Assembly: GCA_025146925.1 (NCBI GenBank)
Contig: CP102260.1
Coordinates: 2,953,501 to 3,017,500 of the forward strand
DNA from: [Bacteroides] pectinophilus
GTDB lineage: Bacteria > Bacillota > Clostridia > Lachnospirales > Lachnospiraceae
DNA length: 64,000 nt
Direction of reading: 5' to 3'
In this document: positions 28,078 to 36,507 of the stretch, piece by piece
How the letters are laid out: each line of letters begins with the position of its first letter
Position numbering within the stretch: the stretch's first letter is position 1
Notes under the pieces: generated by a model
The model's input: the letters and a program-made list of their open reading frames with translations, nothing else
What the model was told of the DNA's origin: nothing
Database searches by the model: none
Translations under genes and position numbers: made by a program

Positions 28078-29433
28078 ATGGAACAGAAAAGAGGTAGTTT
28101 TACAGGCGGATTAGGATTCGTCCTCGCTGCAGCCGGAAGTGCTGTCGGTCTTGGTAATCTGTGGCGTTTCCCATATCTTGCCGCACAGTATGGCGGAGGC
28201 ATATTCATCCTTGTCTACATCATACTTGCACTTACATTTGGTTTTGCACTTATGACAACAGAGATTGCTATTGGACGCAAGACAAAGTCAAGCCCTATAA
28301 CCGCTTATAGCAAGCTTGACAAGCGTTTTGGATTCCTTGGAATAATAGCATCAATTGTACCTGTAATTATTCTTCCATATTACTGTGTAATCGGTGGATG
28401 GGTAACAAAGTACGTTACAACATTTGCGCAGGGACTCGGCAAGCCGGCAGCTTCTGACGGATATTTTCAGGCATTTACGGGAGATACATTCTCACCACTG
28501 TTTTTCTTCATGGTATTTCTTATCTTCACCACCCTTATTGTTATGGCAGGCGTAGAGAAGGGTATTGAGAATGTCAGCAAGTTCCTTATGCCTTTACTTG
28601 TACTTCTCACAGCAGGAATTGCAATATATACTCTTACGCTTCCGGGTTCAATGGAAGGGCTTAAGTATTACCTTGTGCCTGATTTTGGCAAGTTTTCTTT
28701 CAAGACAATCTGTGCAGCGATGGGGCAGATGTTCTACTCAATGAGTCTTGCAATGGGTATCATGATAACTTACGGTTCATATACAAAGGACGAGATAAGT
28801 CTCTCTAAGTCTGTTAACCAGATTGAGATATTCGATACTATAATATCTCTTCTTGCTGGACTTCTTATCATACCTGCCGTGTATATATTCAGCGGTGAGG
28901 CAGGACTTAAGTCAAGCGGAGCGGGCCTTATGTTCATTACACTTCCTAAGGTATTCGACCAGATGCCTAAGGGTGAGCTTATAGGATTTTTGTTCTTTGC
29001 ACTTGTTTTATTTGCGGCACTTACAAGCTCTGTTTCAATCATGGAAGCTATTGTATCCGCAATAATGGACAAGTTCCGTCTGTCACGCAACAAGTCATGT
29101 GCAATCTGCATCATTATTGCAATTATCCTCGGCGTGCCTTCTTCACTTGGCAACGGCGCATGGTCCAACATTACAATTCTCGGAATGGATTTCCTTACAT
29201 TCTTCGACTACATCAGTAACAGCCTGCTGATGCCATTCGTGGCACTCTGTACGGCAATCCTTGCAGGATGGATTCTCGGTCCTAAGGTCATCACTGATGA
29301 GGTAACACGTAACGGTGAGAAGTTCGGACGTAAGAAGCTCTATGGAGTCATGATTAAGTATGTAGCTCCGGTACTTCTTATAATCATTCTTATAACTTAT
29401 ACACTTTCACAGTTTGGTCTGTTTACGATGTAA
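28078..29433 (+). CDS. Neurotransmitter:sodium symporter family transporter
   Basis: 451 residues with about eleven membrane helices. Helix 1 has the unwound sodium/substrate site AAAGSAVGLGNLWRFPYLAAQYGGG, as in LeuT. It should import an amino acid or similar substrate together with sodium. GGAGGG lies before the start and a TATAAT element is about 40 bases upstream. It is the only plus-strand gene in this part, facing away from the methyltransferase unit, and ends at a strong terminator. Confidence 0.92.
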   Translation: MEQKRGSFTGGLGFVLAAAGSAVGLGNLWRFPYLAAQYGGGIFILVYIILALTFGFALMTTEIAIGRKTKSSPITAYSKLDKRFGFLGIIASIVPVIILPYYCVIGGWVTKYVTTFAQGLGKPAASDGYFQAFTGDTFSPLFFFMVFLIFTTLIVMAGVEKGIENVSKFLMPLLVLLTAGIAIYTLTLPGSMEGLKYYLVPDFGKFSFKTICAAMGQMFYSMSLAMGIMITYGSYTKDEISLSKSVNQIEIFDTIISLLAGLLIIPAVYIFSGEAGLKSSGAGLMFITLPKVFDQMPKGELIGFLFFALVLFAALTSSVSIMEAIVSAIMDKFRLSRNKSCAICIIIAIILGVPSSLGNGAWSNITILGMDFLTFFDYISNSLLMPFVALCTAILAGWILGPKVITDEVTRNGEKFGRKKLYGVMIKYVAPVLLIIILITYTLSQFGLFTM

Positions 29434-29482
29434 TATCATCGAAGGGATGCTCACAAGGCAAGGCTTAGAACAGTATTTATTA

Positions 29483-29513
29483 AAAACAGGGAGAGAATCT
29501 CTCCCTGTTTTTT
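29483..29513 (+). terminator. Bidirectional terminator between the NSS transporter and SGNH genes
   Basis: Arms AACAGGGAGA (29485-29494) and TCTCCCTGTT (29499-29508) are perfect with a four-base loop and six T afterwards on the plus strand. A-rich sequence on the other side lets it work for the convergent gene too. Confidence 0.92.
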
Positions 29514-29524
29514 ATCCTGCTTCA

Positions 29525-30685
29525 TTATTCCCAATATCCAAGCTCAACGCCCTTCAGATAAAGTCCCTTGCCCTTGGCATAATACCCATATGAGTTAAAA
29601 TGCGTCCAGTCGCTTCTAAGCTGACTAGAGATAATTCCACGTTCATAATCTTCCCAATCCTGCTCCGTCATGGTGAAGCCGCAGTCCTCAAGCCCGTTTT
29701 CAAGCATATACACACGCATATTAATAAAATGGTCTCCGAATGCATCATGAAGTGCCGTCTCCCACATCGTCTCACCGGTACCGATATATGAACCGTCATC
29801 ATTTACGACATCCTGATTAATATCTCCAAGCGACGTTCCGGGATCATCCGTATCTCCGACAATAATGTATTTGGAACAGTTATGCTTCTGTATTATCGAA
29901 AGATACTGCATTATGAGTATATCATAATCACTCTGCCAGCCGCCATTGCTTCCCATCTCAAGTATCATTATATCCTGACTGTGGTCTGCTGCCGCCTTAG
30001 GCGTAACTTCACTGTCTCTTGGTATAAATGCATACTGGCGCCCCTTTGTACCCGGTTCCTTGTACAGCTTAAGCTTTACCTCGTCCGAATTCCATATCGG
30101 CTTTATCGTACACAGATAACCATTAATATAGAAGGCATCCGGCATATCATTATCCTCACCGCCATATCCGTAATAATCGGACATATTAATCCTGTTGCCG
30201 CTGCCGTCAACAAGTGCGACTCTCGTAGCCTTTTTATTGTTAATATACACATCCCTGTCAGTATACAGCACAAGCCCCCCTGCACGTATTGATATCTCAT
30301 CCGATGCAGCACCTCCGACACCAAAATTATATGTCCTTATGCCGGTCATCTCCTGAAGTGTATACGGAGCTGTATAATAACTGATATCTTTAACACCATC
30401 CGGTGTCTCTATAAATGCAATATCCGCGCCATCGCCTTCAATCATGCTGTCTCCCCAGCATGATATCTCTCTTTGGCCGTCATTATCAAAATATGGTTCC
30501 TCCTCTTCATCCGGAACCGCTTCCTCTCCAAGCATCTGTTCCCAATCTGCCTGGCTCTGTGCTGACTGCTTCTCACTGTCAACAGCATCCCTGATGACAT
30601 TTCTGTTAAATGTCAGTGCCGACAACGCAAGTACCACCATTGCTGCAAGCACACATAACATTACTCTGTCTGAATTTCTTTTCAT
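29525..30685 (-). CDS. Membrane-anchored SGNH-fold hydrolase-like protein
   Basis: 386 residues. A signal anchor at about 8-28 is followed by an acidic linker. The SGNH blocks are visible: block I ISCWGDSMIEG near residue 75, block II in FGVGGAASD, block III in LEMGSNGGW with its Asn, and block V DWTHFNSYGY near residue 362. The catalytic triad therefore looks present. Such proteins are often O-acyl esterases or carbohydrate-modifying enzymes outside the membrane. The target is unknown. Confidence 0.78.
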   Translation of the reverse strand: MKRNSDRVMLCVLAAMVVLALSALTFNRNVIRDAVDSEKQSAQSQADWEQMLGEEAVPDEEEEPYFDNDGQREISCWGDSMIEGDGADIAFIETPDGVKDISYYTAPYTLQEMTGIRTYNFGVGGAASDEISIRAGGLVLYTDRDVYINNKKATRVALVDGSGNRINMSDYYGYGGEDNDMPDAFYINGYLCTIKPIWNSDEVKLKLYKEPGTKGRQYAFIPRDSEVTPKAAADHSQDIMILEMGSNGGWQSDYDILIMQYLSIIQKHNCSKYIIVGDTDDPGTSLGDINQDVVNDDGSYIGTGETMWETALHDAFGDHFINMRVYMLENGLEDCGFTMTEQDWEDYERGIISSQLRSDWTHFNSYGYYAKGKGLYLKGVELGYWE

Positions 30686-30990
30686 ACTTATGCCTCATAT
30701 ATTCAAGTATATCACGCTTACGGCCGAATTATCCGTACTATCAGATTTCAGGTCAATTTTCATAGCTGCAGCGTGTATGATTCGTCAAAACAGGAACCGT
30801 AGTTACCTTTTAGGAACCACGCTTCCTGTTTTCTATCGTTTTTTTATCCTGAGTATGTCATTGTGTTGTCCGGATTGCTGTATGACTCCTGACCTCAGGT
30901 TGTAAATTCATTATTGCAACAAACATACTATACCATTAATCAGGGCGGAGGGCTACATAAATATTTTGTCAAAATCTGCTCCGGGACTCA
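30686..30990. other. 305-base spacer between the SGNH and MATE genes
   Basis: No gene is visible here. It holds the terminator-like hairpin at 30785-30832 and presumably the promoter of the SGNH gene. The rest is AT-rich sequence with no repeats that I can see. Confidence 0.6.
30785..30832 (-). terminator. Terminator-like hairpin downstream of the MATE gene
   Basis: Arms AAACAGGAA (30788-30796) and TTCCTGTTT (30823-30831) with a partly paired interior; TTTT follows on the minus strand. It is about 160 bases beyond the MATE stop codon, so the assignment is moderate. Confidence 0.5.
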
Positions 30991-32343
30991 TTACATATAT
31001 TTGATGCTGTATTCTGCTTTTTCAGCCGGCCACGATTTTCTGAGTGCCACATAGGAAATCAGAAAATTTGCCAGCCATCCGGCCGGAACCGCAAGCCAGA
31101 CAAACGCAATGCCAAAACGCGGTGCACAAATCAGGGCAACTGACAGGCGGATTGCAAGGTTAACCATATTGGCAATGAGAAACGGACGCATAACTCCAAG
31201 CCCGCGAAGGACCCCATCCGTTGCCATCTTGATACCCATGAAAATGAAAAAGTAACCTAACCATCTCATATAATCCCCAGACACCTGATATGCCAGGGCA
31301 GTTCCATCTTTGCCCAGAAATAACGATGAAATCTGAGTATGCAGTGTTTCAATAACTATGAATGCAAGTACTGCAAAGCATATATCTAACACAAGCGCCG
31401 CATGATATCCTTTTTTGATACGTTCAATTTTCTTTGCGCCAAGATTTTGAGAGACATAAGGTGATACCGCATTGCCAATGGACACAAATATAAGGGAAAA
31501 TACATTTTCCACTCTCATCGTCGCAGAATAACCTGCGAGTGCCTGCGTGCCGAACGGATTTACAACTGCCTGTACTATCATCATGCCGATTGACACTGTG
31601 GACTGCTGAAGAACAGACGGTACGGCAATCTGAAGCATGGAATGCAGCTCATGTCTGTCAAACCAGTCAAAGCGACTTTTATACCGGCGCATCCTGCCAA
31701 AGAAAATAAAAAGTGAAAACACTGCGGAGATTCCCTGTGCTATCAATGTTGCAAGAGCTGCACCAAACACGCCAAGACCGAGACCGGCGACCATCCAGAG
31801 ATCCATAAATATATTTAATACAGAAGAAAATATCAGAAGCACTAACGGAATCTTTGATTCACCGATTGAAGTAAACATCGTTGAAAGAATATTGTACATA
31901 AACAGAAACGGGAATCCGGCAAAATAGACTTTAAGATACAGTACTGCTTCATCCAGTATATCAGCCGGTGTCTGTAACAAGCTCATCATTGAATGCGATA
32001 ACACAAATCCAAAGATTCCAAGAAGTATGCTTAAAATTAAGAAGCTTATCAACGAAGTTGATACAATTGTCTTCATTTTACTATAATCTCTGGCACCAAA
32101 ATAGCGGCTCACAAGCACTCCGGCACCTACGCCGGCACCCAGTGCCACACAGATAAATACATTCGTGAGAGCAGCGCATGCTCCGACAGCCGCAAGTGCA
32201 GATGAGCCGACAAACTGACCGACAATAATTGAGTCGGCCATATTATATACCTGTTGGAAAAAGCTGCCCAGAATCATAGGCATAGCAAAAACTGTCAGCG
32301 CTTTAAGTGGCGCATCTGTAATTAAATATTCATCCTTTGACAT
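30991..32343 (-). CDS. MATE family efflux transporter
   Basis: About 450 residues with twelve hydrophobic helices in two MatE repeats. The N-terminal helix reads LKALTVFAMPMILGSFFQQVYNMADSIIVGQFVG, a classic signature of the NorM/DinF-related subgroup in Firmicutes. It should export cationic drugs or metabolites using sodium or proton gradients. The start is uncertain: ATG at 32343 (MSKDEY) or at 32370; the longest frame overlaps the upstream gene. Four genes from here to panE run the same way. Confidence 0.88.
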   Translation of the reverse strand: MSKDEYLITDAPLKALTVFAMPMILGSFFQQVYNMADSIIVGQFVGSSALAAVGACAALTNVFICVALGAGVGAGVLVSRYFGARDYSKMKTIVSTSLISFLILSILLGIFGFVLSHSMMSLLQTPADILDEAVLYLKVYFAGFPFLFMYNILSTMFTSIGESKIPLVLLIFSSVLNIFMDLWMVAGLGLGVFGAALATLIAQGISAVFSLFIFFGRMRRYKSRFDWFDRHELHSMLQIAVPSVLQQSTVSIGMMIVQAVVNPFGTQALAGYSATMRVENVFSLIFVSIGNAVSPYVSQNLGAKKIERIKKGYHAALVLDICFAVLAFIVIETLHTQISSLFLGKDGTALAYQVSGDYMRWLGYFFIFMGIKMATDGVLRGLGVMRPFLIANMVNLAIRLSVALICAPRFGIAFVWLAVPAGWLANFLISYVALRKSWPAEKAEYSIKYM

Positions 32344-32395
32344 TCTCCTATTTCTCCTTGAATTCGTCATTTTTATCCGGAAGCGCAAGCACCGG

Positions 32396-33307
32396 TCAGA
32401 ACAAATCCAGCATATTATCAAGATATACTGCTTCTCTTACGTGAATCTGGTATTCGGGCTTAGTCATATAATACAGCAGAAACTCAAGAACTATCGCACT
32501 TCCAAGCCCACGGCCTTCAATCTTAAAATTAGAAAATCCCATTGGCAGATAGACATTTTTTATGTCATCCGCACTTATAAAGCCCGGATTAGTCATTGCC
32601 TTCGAAAATCGGTATCCACTGTCTGCGCCAGGTGCGGTGCAGTAATGTTCAGGACAGTCTTCGCCGAGATTCTTGCGGCTTACAGCTTCGTAGCAGCTCT
32701 TTCTGTCATTACAGCCATACCGACAGCATTCATTGCACAGGAATTCAACTTTATCCTTTTGCTGCTGTGACATTGCAGACAACTTATCGAACTCCTTATT
32801 CAGCCGGAAATCCGGTACAACATACCTGAAATCGTCCCTGTCCGTTTCGTTAATAAACTGTCCGAAATCCGTAATCACCTTGGTTGTTGATGATACATAA
32901 TAAAGATTGGGGTAATTATTTTTGAGATACTCAAGAAGCAGCTCTGAATGTATAATTATGCCATTACTGCTTGTATCAAACAGCCTGCACAGCTCATTGC
33001 ACCTCTTATCTGCCAGATGCTCCGGCTTAAGAAGTGAGTTGCTGAACGTAAGACGCGCCGATATCCCGTATTCCTGCATAAGTGCAAGCACATCTTCCGG
33101 ACTTCCATCACCAAAGCCTGCACGCCCTCCGCCCCAGATACAGTCTGCCGGAGCACCATATATAGAGCCTATATCACACCATTCGTAAAAATATTCCCTA
33201 TGTTCCCGAAACAATGGCAGAAAAATACTGTACAATTCATAGAATTCAAACAGTCCCGGCAGGTGGTAATATGCAATTGTCTTTTCTGATTTTTTCATGC
33301 CAGGCAC
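32396..33307 (-). CDS. Cysteine-rich protein, possibly related to the U32 peptidase-like TIM barrels
   Basis: 303 residues with no confident family. The first 150 residues read like alternating beta strands and helices. A cysteine cluster follows at about 195-225 (FLCNECCRYGCNDRKSC, then DCPEHYC). The spacing recalls metal or iron-sulfur binding and the cysteine motif of U32-type proteins. It could be a TIM-barrel enzyme with a metal cluster. The start may be the GTG at 33307 or the ATG at 33298. It overlaps the leader of the MATE gene and may be co-transcribed with it. Confidence 0.55.
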   Translation of the reverse strand: MPGMKKSEKTIAYYHLPGLFEFYELYSIFLPLFREHREYFYEWCDIGSIYGAPADCIWGGGRAGFGDGSPEDVLALMQEYGISARLTFSNSLLKPEHLADKRCNELCRLFDTSSNGIIIHSELLLEYLKNNYPNLYYVSSTTKVITDFGQFINETDRDDFRYVVPDFRLNKEFDKLSAMSQQQKDKVEFLCNECCRYGCNDRKSCYEAVSRKNLGEDCPEHYCTAPGADSGYRFSKAMTNPGFISADDIKNVYLPMGFSNFKIEGRGLGSAIVLEFLLYYMTKPEYQIHVREAVYLDNMLDLF

Positions 33308-33326
33308 GCTTTCTATTTTCTATTTT

Positions 33327-34283
33327 CTATTTTGAACATGACATTCTTTTATCCTGATTACTGTAGTCAAACCTGCCGTCATTCTTTTCTTCAATTGCTT
33401 TTATCATGTGATATGCAAATTCATTATATGGCACAGGTATCCCAAGTTCCTGCCCCATCCGCATAAGTGCTCCTGAGAACATATCAATCTCCGTATGACG
33501 TCCGGCATCAAGATCCTGTAATGTAGAGTATCTCGCAGTTGGCGGTACGGCACTTCCATAGCTTGACGACTTGCCGGCCTTATCTATGTCTATTCCCTTT
33601 GCTTTTGCAACATCCTCAAGTTCTTTTCTAAGCCCTTCACTGATTGCCTGCATATGGACACTGTCCTCATAGCATCCAACACCGGCACCAAGGATTGCCT
33701 GCGGAAGATTATTACATACATTAAGACGGAATTTGCTCCATATCTCTTCTCTGATATTCTCTGTCACACGATAATTAATTCCCGTATTTTCAAAAAGCTT
33801 CTCTATCGCCTCAACACGCTCACTATTATATGGTGCCTCGAATTCTCCGAATATAATTCCTATTGTTGTCTCCGGGTCAAAATAATAACCGCTGCCTTCC
33901 TTATGCGAAGCCACCTTAATCAGTGCGCCGATTACATGCTCTGCACCAATCTTCGCTGCAATTATCTCTTCACTGTCTACACCATTCATAAGGCTCATAA
34001 CAGTTGTATTGTCTGCTGTAACTGCCGCTATGCTGTCAAGCGCATCCGGCAGTGCCCCATATTTTAATGAAACTATCAGCAGATCTGCCCCCTGTGCTTC
34101 CTGCGGTGTCCATACTTCAGGGTTATAAGTAACATCATTTATAATACAGCCCTTCTTCAGACGTTCGGCTCTCTCACCCTCTGCCACAACTCCCAGACTG
34201 ATACCGTCACGCTTTGAAAGTCCCCATATAACATATGAGCCGACTGCTCCGGCACCAAGTACCGCTACCTTTTTTATATTCAT
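33327..34283 (-). CDS. panE: Ketopantoate reductase family protein
   Basis: 318 residues. The N-terminal nucleotide site is VAVLGAGAVGSYVIWGLSKR, followed by the family segments SLMNGVDSEE, IGALIKVAS (probable catalytic lysine), and the C-terminal helical domain with RYSTLQDLDAGRHTEIDMFSGALM. It reduces 2-dehydropantoate to pantoate in the pantothenate pathway, or another 2-keto acid; several paralogs of this family have other substrates. The start at 34283 has AGGAGG eight bases upstream. Confidence 0.87.
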   Translation of the reverse strand: MNIKKVAVLGAGAVGSYVIWGLSKRDGISLGVVAEGERAERLKKGCIINDVTYNPEVWTPQEAQGADLLIVSLKYGALPDALDSIAAVTADNTTVMSLMNGVDSEEIIAAKIGAEHVIGALIKVASHKEGSGYYFDPETTIGIIFGEFEAPYNSERVEAIEKLFENTGINYRVTENIREEIWSKFRLNVCNNLPQAILGAGVGCYEDSVHMQAISEGLRKELEDVAKAKGIDIDKAGKSSSYGSAVPPTARYSTLQDLDAGRHTEIDMFSGALMRMGQELGIPVPYNEFAYHMIKAIEEKNDGRFDYSNQDKRMSCSK

Positions 34284-34349
34284 CTGTATATCCTCCTGCA
34301 CTGACACCATAATATATAATTCTTCAAGTGATTATTGCCACCCACCACA

Positions 34350-34637
34350 AAAAAAGCAGCTATGATTCCCCGACCATTGCCGCTTCTATAAATAAATGTT
34401 CCCACATGTTACCTGATGTCAACCAAAGCCAGTATTTATCAGGAAAGTAGGCACTTCATTGCAAACGCTTGTCAATATAAATTAACAGATATAATCCCAT
34501 TTTTGATATTCACTGTTAGCAGTTTGTTAGAAATGCTAACGTATGGGATTAACTACTGTGTGCATCAAAATCCATAAACATGACCATCATTTCCCTGTTA
34601 CTGACGGTAATGACTGATCAATATTTCTATTAGATTA
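34350..34637 (-). ncRNA. Putative structured RNA, copy A of a two-member family
   Basis: No convincing protein frame exists here. Reading the minus strand there is a strong promoter (see the next entry) and about 290 nt later a hairpin (34356-34385, eleven of twelve pairs) followed by seven T. Inside, AATCCCAT pairs perfectly with ATGGGATT, and GTTAGCA with TGCTAAC, forming one long stem. The 5' first 70 nt and the 3' terminator are similar in sequence to copy B at 47030-47366. I know of no named RNA family that fits. Confidence 0.6.
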
Positions 34638-34643
34638 CTTACA

Positions 34644-34672
34644 TTATATCGTGTGGTAGGTCGGTTGTCGAT
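34644..34672 (-). promoter_or_regulatory. Promoter of putative RNA copy A
   Basis: On the minus strand TCGACA (34667-34672) and TATAAT (34644-34649) are 17 bases apart. The spacer and flanks are conserved with the copy B promoter, where both elements are one base off consensus. Confidence 0.65.
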
Positions 34673-34725
34673 AAGTTTTTGACCAAATTATTTTGGCAAC
34701 CTATTCTATGCCAAATATCCATTAT

Positions 34726-35149
34726 TACCAGTCAATCACATCAAAAAACTCTTCTATATTGCTGCTTTTTTTGTTAATAAAATCAACATCAAAAAAAGTA
34801 TCTTTGATCATAATATCGAAATTTTTCTTTTTTATCTCATATCGATTATACAGCAGCTTTTCTTTTCCTCTTAATGATTCCATCATTGTCTGATATGACA
34901 ATTCTCCTGAATTAAGGAAGGTATAAACATCTGCTTGTCCATAATAATGAATTTTGCTAGATAGTTACTCTGTGACTCCGTTTTAATCTTCTGAAGGAAG
35001 TTTGAATAGCCTCCACCATGCATATTGATGGGTTTTAAAACCAGTTCTACACCCTGATTCTTTCTCATCTTGTCTATATAATTATATTCTGTATCTCCCT
35101 CACAGAATACTGCAAACCTCTTCTGAAGGACTCTTGTTTTTCTACTCAA
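34726..35149 (-). pseudogene. RloB-like protein, frameshifted
   Basis: The first frame (MSRKTRVLQKRFAVFCEGDTEYNYIDKM...) has the CEGDTEYNY motif of RloB/AbiLii-type TOPRIM-like proteins. It changes frame near 34935-34942, just after FIIMD. In the -1 frame the sequence continues as GQADVYTFLNSGELSYQTMM and ends IEEFFDVIDW at the stop at 34726. So a single base change has broken one protein of about 140 residues. Normal members are somewhat longer, so an internal deletion is also likely. It overlaps the end of the ATPase gene by eight bases, as in RloA-RloB pairs. Confidence 0.7.
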
Positions 35150-36317
35150 ATGCCGTACCTCCCAATATCCCCTTCATATAAAACTCATATATCTTAGTGT
35201 TTTCATACCTCACTTCCGGAAAATCTGCTAGAGAATACAATTCTGATGTCAGTTCATATTTACTTTTTGTAATGAAATAAATCTGCTCTTTCATGTATGT
35301 CTTCAAATTTAGGTGTAATACATTATGTGTAGAAAATACAAACTGCCCTCTGTGCTCCATACCGTTAATATACGCAATAACACGGTCTGACAAGATTGGA
35401 TTAAGAACCCGGTCCATCTCATCTGCAAATACCACTTTATTTTCATATACCACGCGAAATATCTGTACAGCCCATGCAAAAAATTCTCTGACACCGGTTG
35501 AATCCTGTGATAATTCTCTCTTAAACTGCTTTCCCTGTGCATTCTTACGAATTACCAGAGTTTTAGAATAAGGCTTCTCATCATCCACTTCAATTCCGCA
35601 AATGCTGTAATCTACCATCTTAAAAATTTCTACATATCTTAGATCTTTCATAATTTCAAGATCCCGTTCCTGCCTGACAATGCTGTCTATATTGTCAGAG
35701 GGTATATTACCCGGATATAGGACATTTAACATCCATTCGACAGTTGCTGATGCATCCTTATTTCCGAGAAGAGCCAGTTTAACTACAAATAATCCGTTAC
35801 TATTATTGCTATTCTTAAGAGCAGCTGTCACTTCCCTGGCTGTTCCTCTTCGTAATGTATATATATCCTCCTGATCCCGTAAAATATCAAACACTACATG
35901 CTCAGCTGATTTCCGCTGGCTGCTTCTGATAAGTTTTTCGCTATAGATTCCTTTTGCATCAACAATAGTTTCATACTCATAAATATAATGATTCCCCGCT
36001 AAGAATACTACATTAAATTTCTGTTTGGGATTATTACACTCCATCAAAGTATCTGCGTTAATATATGAATTAACAGACTGCACTTTCATGTTTGTATCAA
36101 ACAATGATTTCAGATATTTTAATCCATTTATAAAGTTGGACTTACCACCTGCGTTCTCACCTACGATAACTGCCGTTTTCAGCAGGTCATATCCTGTTTC
36201 TGTTGTAGTATAGTTATCCGGAAAGCGCTTCTTTACTTTCCCGCCTGGTGCTTCTAATGAAAACTCACACTCTTCCTTGAACGAACAAAAATTGTCAAAC
36301 ATATATCTTATGAGCAT
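35142..36317 (-). CDS. ABC-type ATPase of the RloA/AbiLi kind
   Basis: About 391 residues. Walker A is IVGENAGGKSNFINGL near residue 50, the signature-like region is QDSTGVREFFAWAV, and Walker B is VFADEMDRVLNP followed by the H-loop FVFSTHNVL. The layout is that of abortive-infection ATPases (AbiLi/RloA/AAA_15) that act with a TOPRIM-like partner, encoded next by the frameshifted gene. The start is taken at the ATG at 36317; a TTG at 36335 is the alternative. The pair is likely a decayed phage-defence system. Confidence 0.82.
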   Translation of the reverse strand: MLIRYMFDNFCSFKEECEFSLEAPGGKVKKRFPDNYTTTETGYDLLKTAVIVGENAGGKSNFINGLKYLKSLFDTNMKVQSVNSYINADTLMECNNPKQKFNVVFLAGNHYIYEYETIVDAKGIYSEKLIRSSQRKSAEHVVFDILRDQEDIYTLRRGTAREVTAALKNSNNSNGLFVVKLALLGNKDASATVEWMLNVLYPGNIPSDNIDSIVRQERDLEIMKDLRYVEIFKMVDYSICGIEVDDEKPYSKTLVIRKNAQGKQFKRELSQDSTGVREFFAWAVQIFRVVYENKVVFADEMDRVLNPILSDRVIAYINGMEHRGQFVFSTHNVLHLNLKTYMKEQIYFITKSKYELTSELYSLADFPEVRYENTKIYEFYMKGILGGTAFE

Positions 36318-36350
36318 ACTTCCACCGCCTTTCAATAATCATTATATACT

Positions 36351-36398
36351 AAAAAGAGCCGATGTAAACCAGTTTTTCGTTTTACATCGGCTCTTTTT
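36351..36398. terminator. Bidirectional terminator between the surface-protein gene and the ATPase gene
   Basis: Perfect 13-base arms starting GAGCCGATG (36356-36368) and ending CATCGGCTC (36381-36393), with T-runs on both strands. It lies about 110 bases after the surface-protein stop and just before the ATPase gene. Confidence 0.88.
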
Positions 36399-36507
36399 AT
36401 AGATATCATGTTAAAAAGCAAGCACCAAATATTAAATACATACTTTTAGCTGTTTTTTGTTGATTTTGCTCTTTCCATTAAATCGTGCAACTCCTATGAA
36501 ATCATCA

